Shown: piece after piece, positions 63,994 to 64,000 of the stretch
How the letters are laid out: each line of letters opens with the position of its first letter
Position numbering within the stretch: position 1 is the stretch's first letter
NCBI GenBank assembly: GCA_039820545.1
Contig: JBCBPW010000001.1
Location: forward strand, 124,001-188,000
Direction of reading: 5' to 3'
DNA length: 64,000 nt
Origin: JALEFZ01 sp039820545
GTDB lineage: Bacteria; Bacteroidota; Bacteroidia; J057
Made by a program: the position numbers and the translations under genes
Notes under the pieces: generated by a model
What the model was told of the DNA's origin: nothing
Database searches by the model: none
What the model saw: only the letters and a program-made list of their open reading frames with translations

Positions 63994-64000
63994 TATTCAT

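Overview
The window looks like chromosomal DNA from a member of the Bacteroidota, probably a gliding or surface-active marine type; I cannot name the genus. The evidence is four proteins with type IX secretion (T9SS) C-terminal sorting domains, SprB-type repeats, relaxed lipoprotein signals, and promoters of the TTTG/TAnnTTTG type. There are no tRNA or rRNA genes, CRISPR arrays, insertion sequences or prophage genes that I can see.

Layout. 1-20.4 kb (+): two giant surface-protein genes. The first is cut by the left edge and consists of beta-propellers built from seven VCBS repeats, alternating with Fn3-like domains. The second is a tail-fibre-like protein of about 3,170 residues ending in a peptidase S74 intramolecular chaperone; two small exported proteins follow it. 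20.4-26.0 kb (-): a small exported protein, a GDP-L-fucose synthase overlapping a GDP-mannose-dehydratase homologue that has lost its active-site residues, then mutS2 and a DUF4296 lipoprotein. 26.2-35.8 kb (+): folA, rocD, a TraB/GumN-like protein, a PAS histidine kinase, a ComEA-like protein, apt, an acyl-CoA dehydrogenase and a membrane-bound transglycosylase. 36.0-38.9 kb (-): a methionine locus, metY then metX. 39.5-52.4 kb (+): an SprB-repeat T9SS protein, DinB-like, MATE and phosphoesterase genes, a HipA-like kinase/DUF3037 pair, a lipoprotein, an ECF sigma factor and fadH. 52.9-63.9 kb (+): a third giant, with about 21 DUF11-like domains. The three giants fill about 47 % of the window.

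The most striking element is the leader of metY. A promoter is followed by an S-box (SAM-I) aptamer. Fourteen bases after it starts a 39-codon open reading frame ending in eight consecutive cysteine codons and a stop, then two hairpins, then metY. I read this as a two-input switch sensing SAM through RNA and cysteine (charged tRNA-Cys) through translation, placed in front of the enzyme that makes homocysteine. An intrinsic terminator lies between metY and metX.

Other points of interest are a three-copy intergenic hairpin repeat with 14-bp terminal inverted repeats, two probable pseudoenzymes (GMD-like and TraB-like), the regular seven-repeat propeller architecture, alternating DUF11 subtypes, and near-identical duplications inside the S74 gene.
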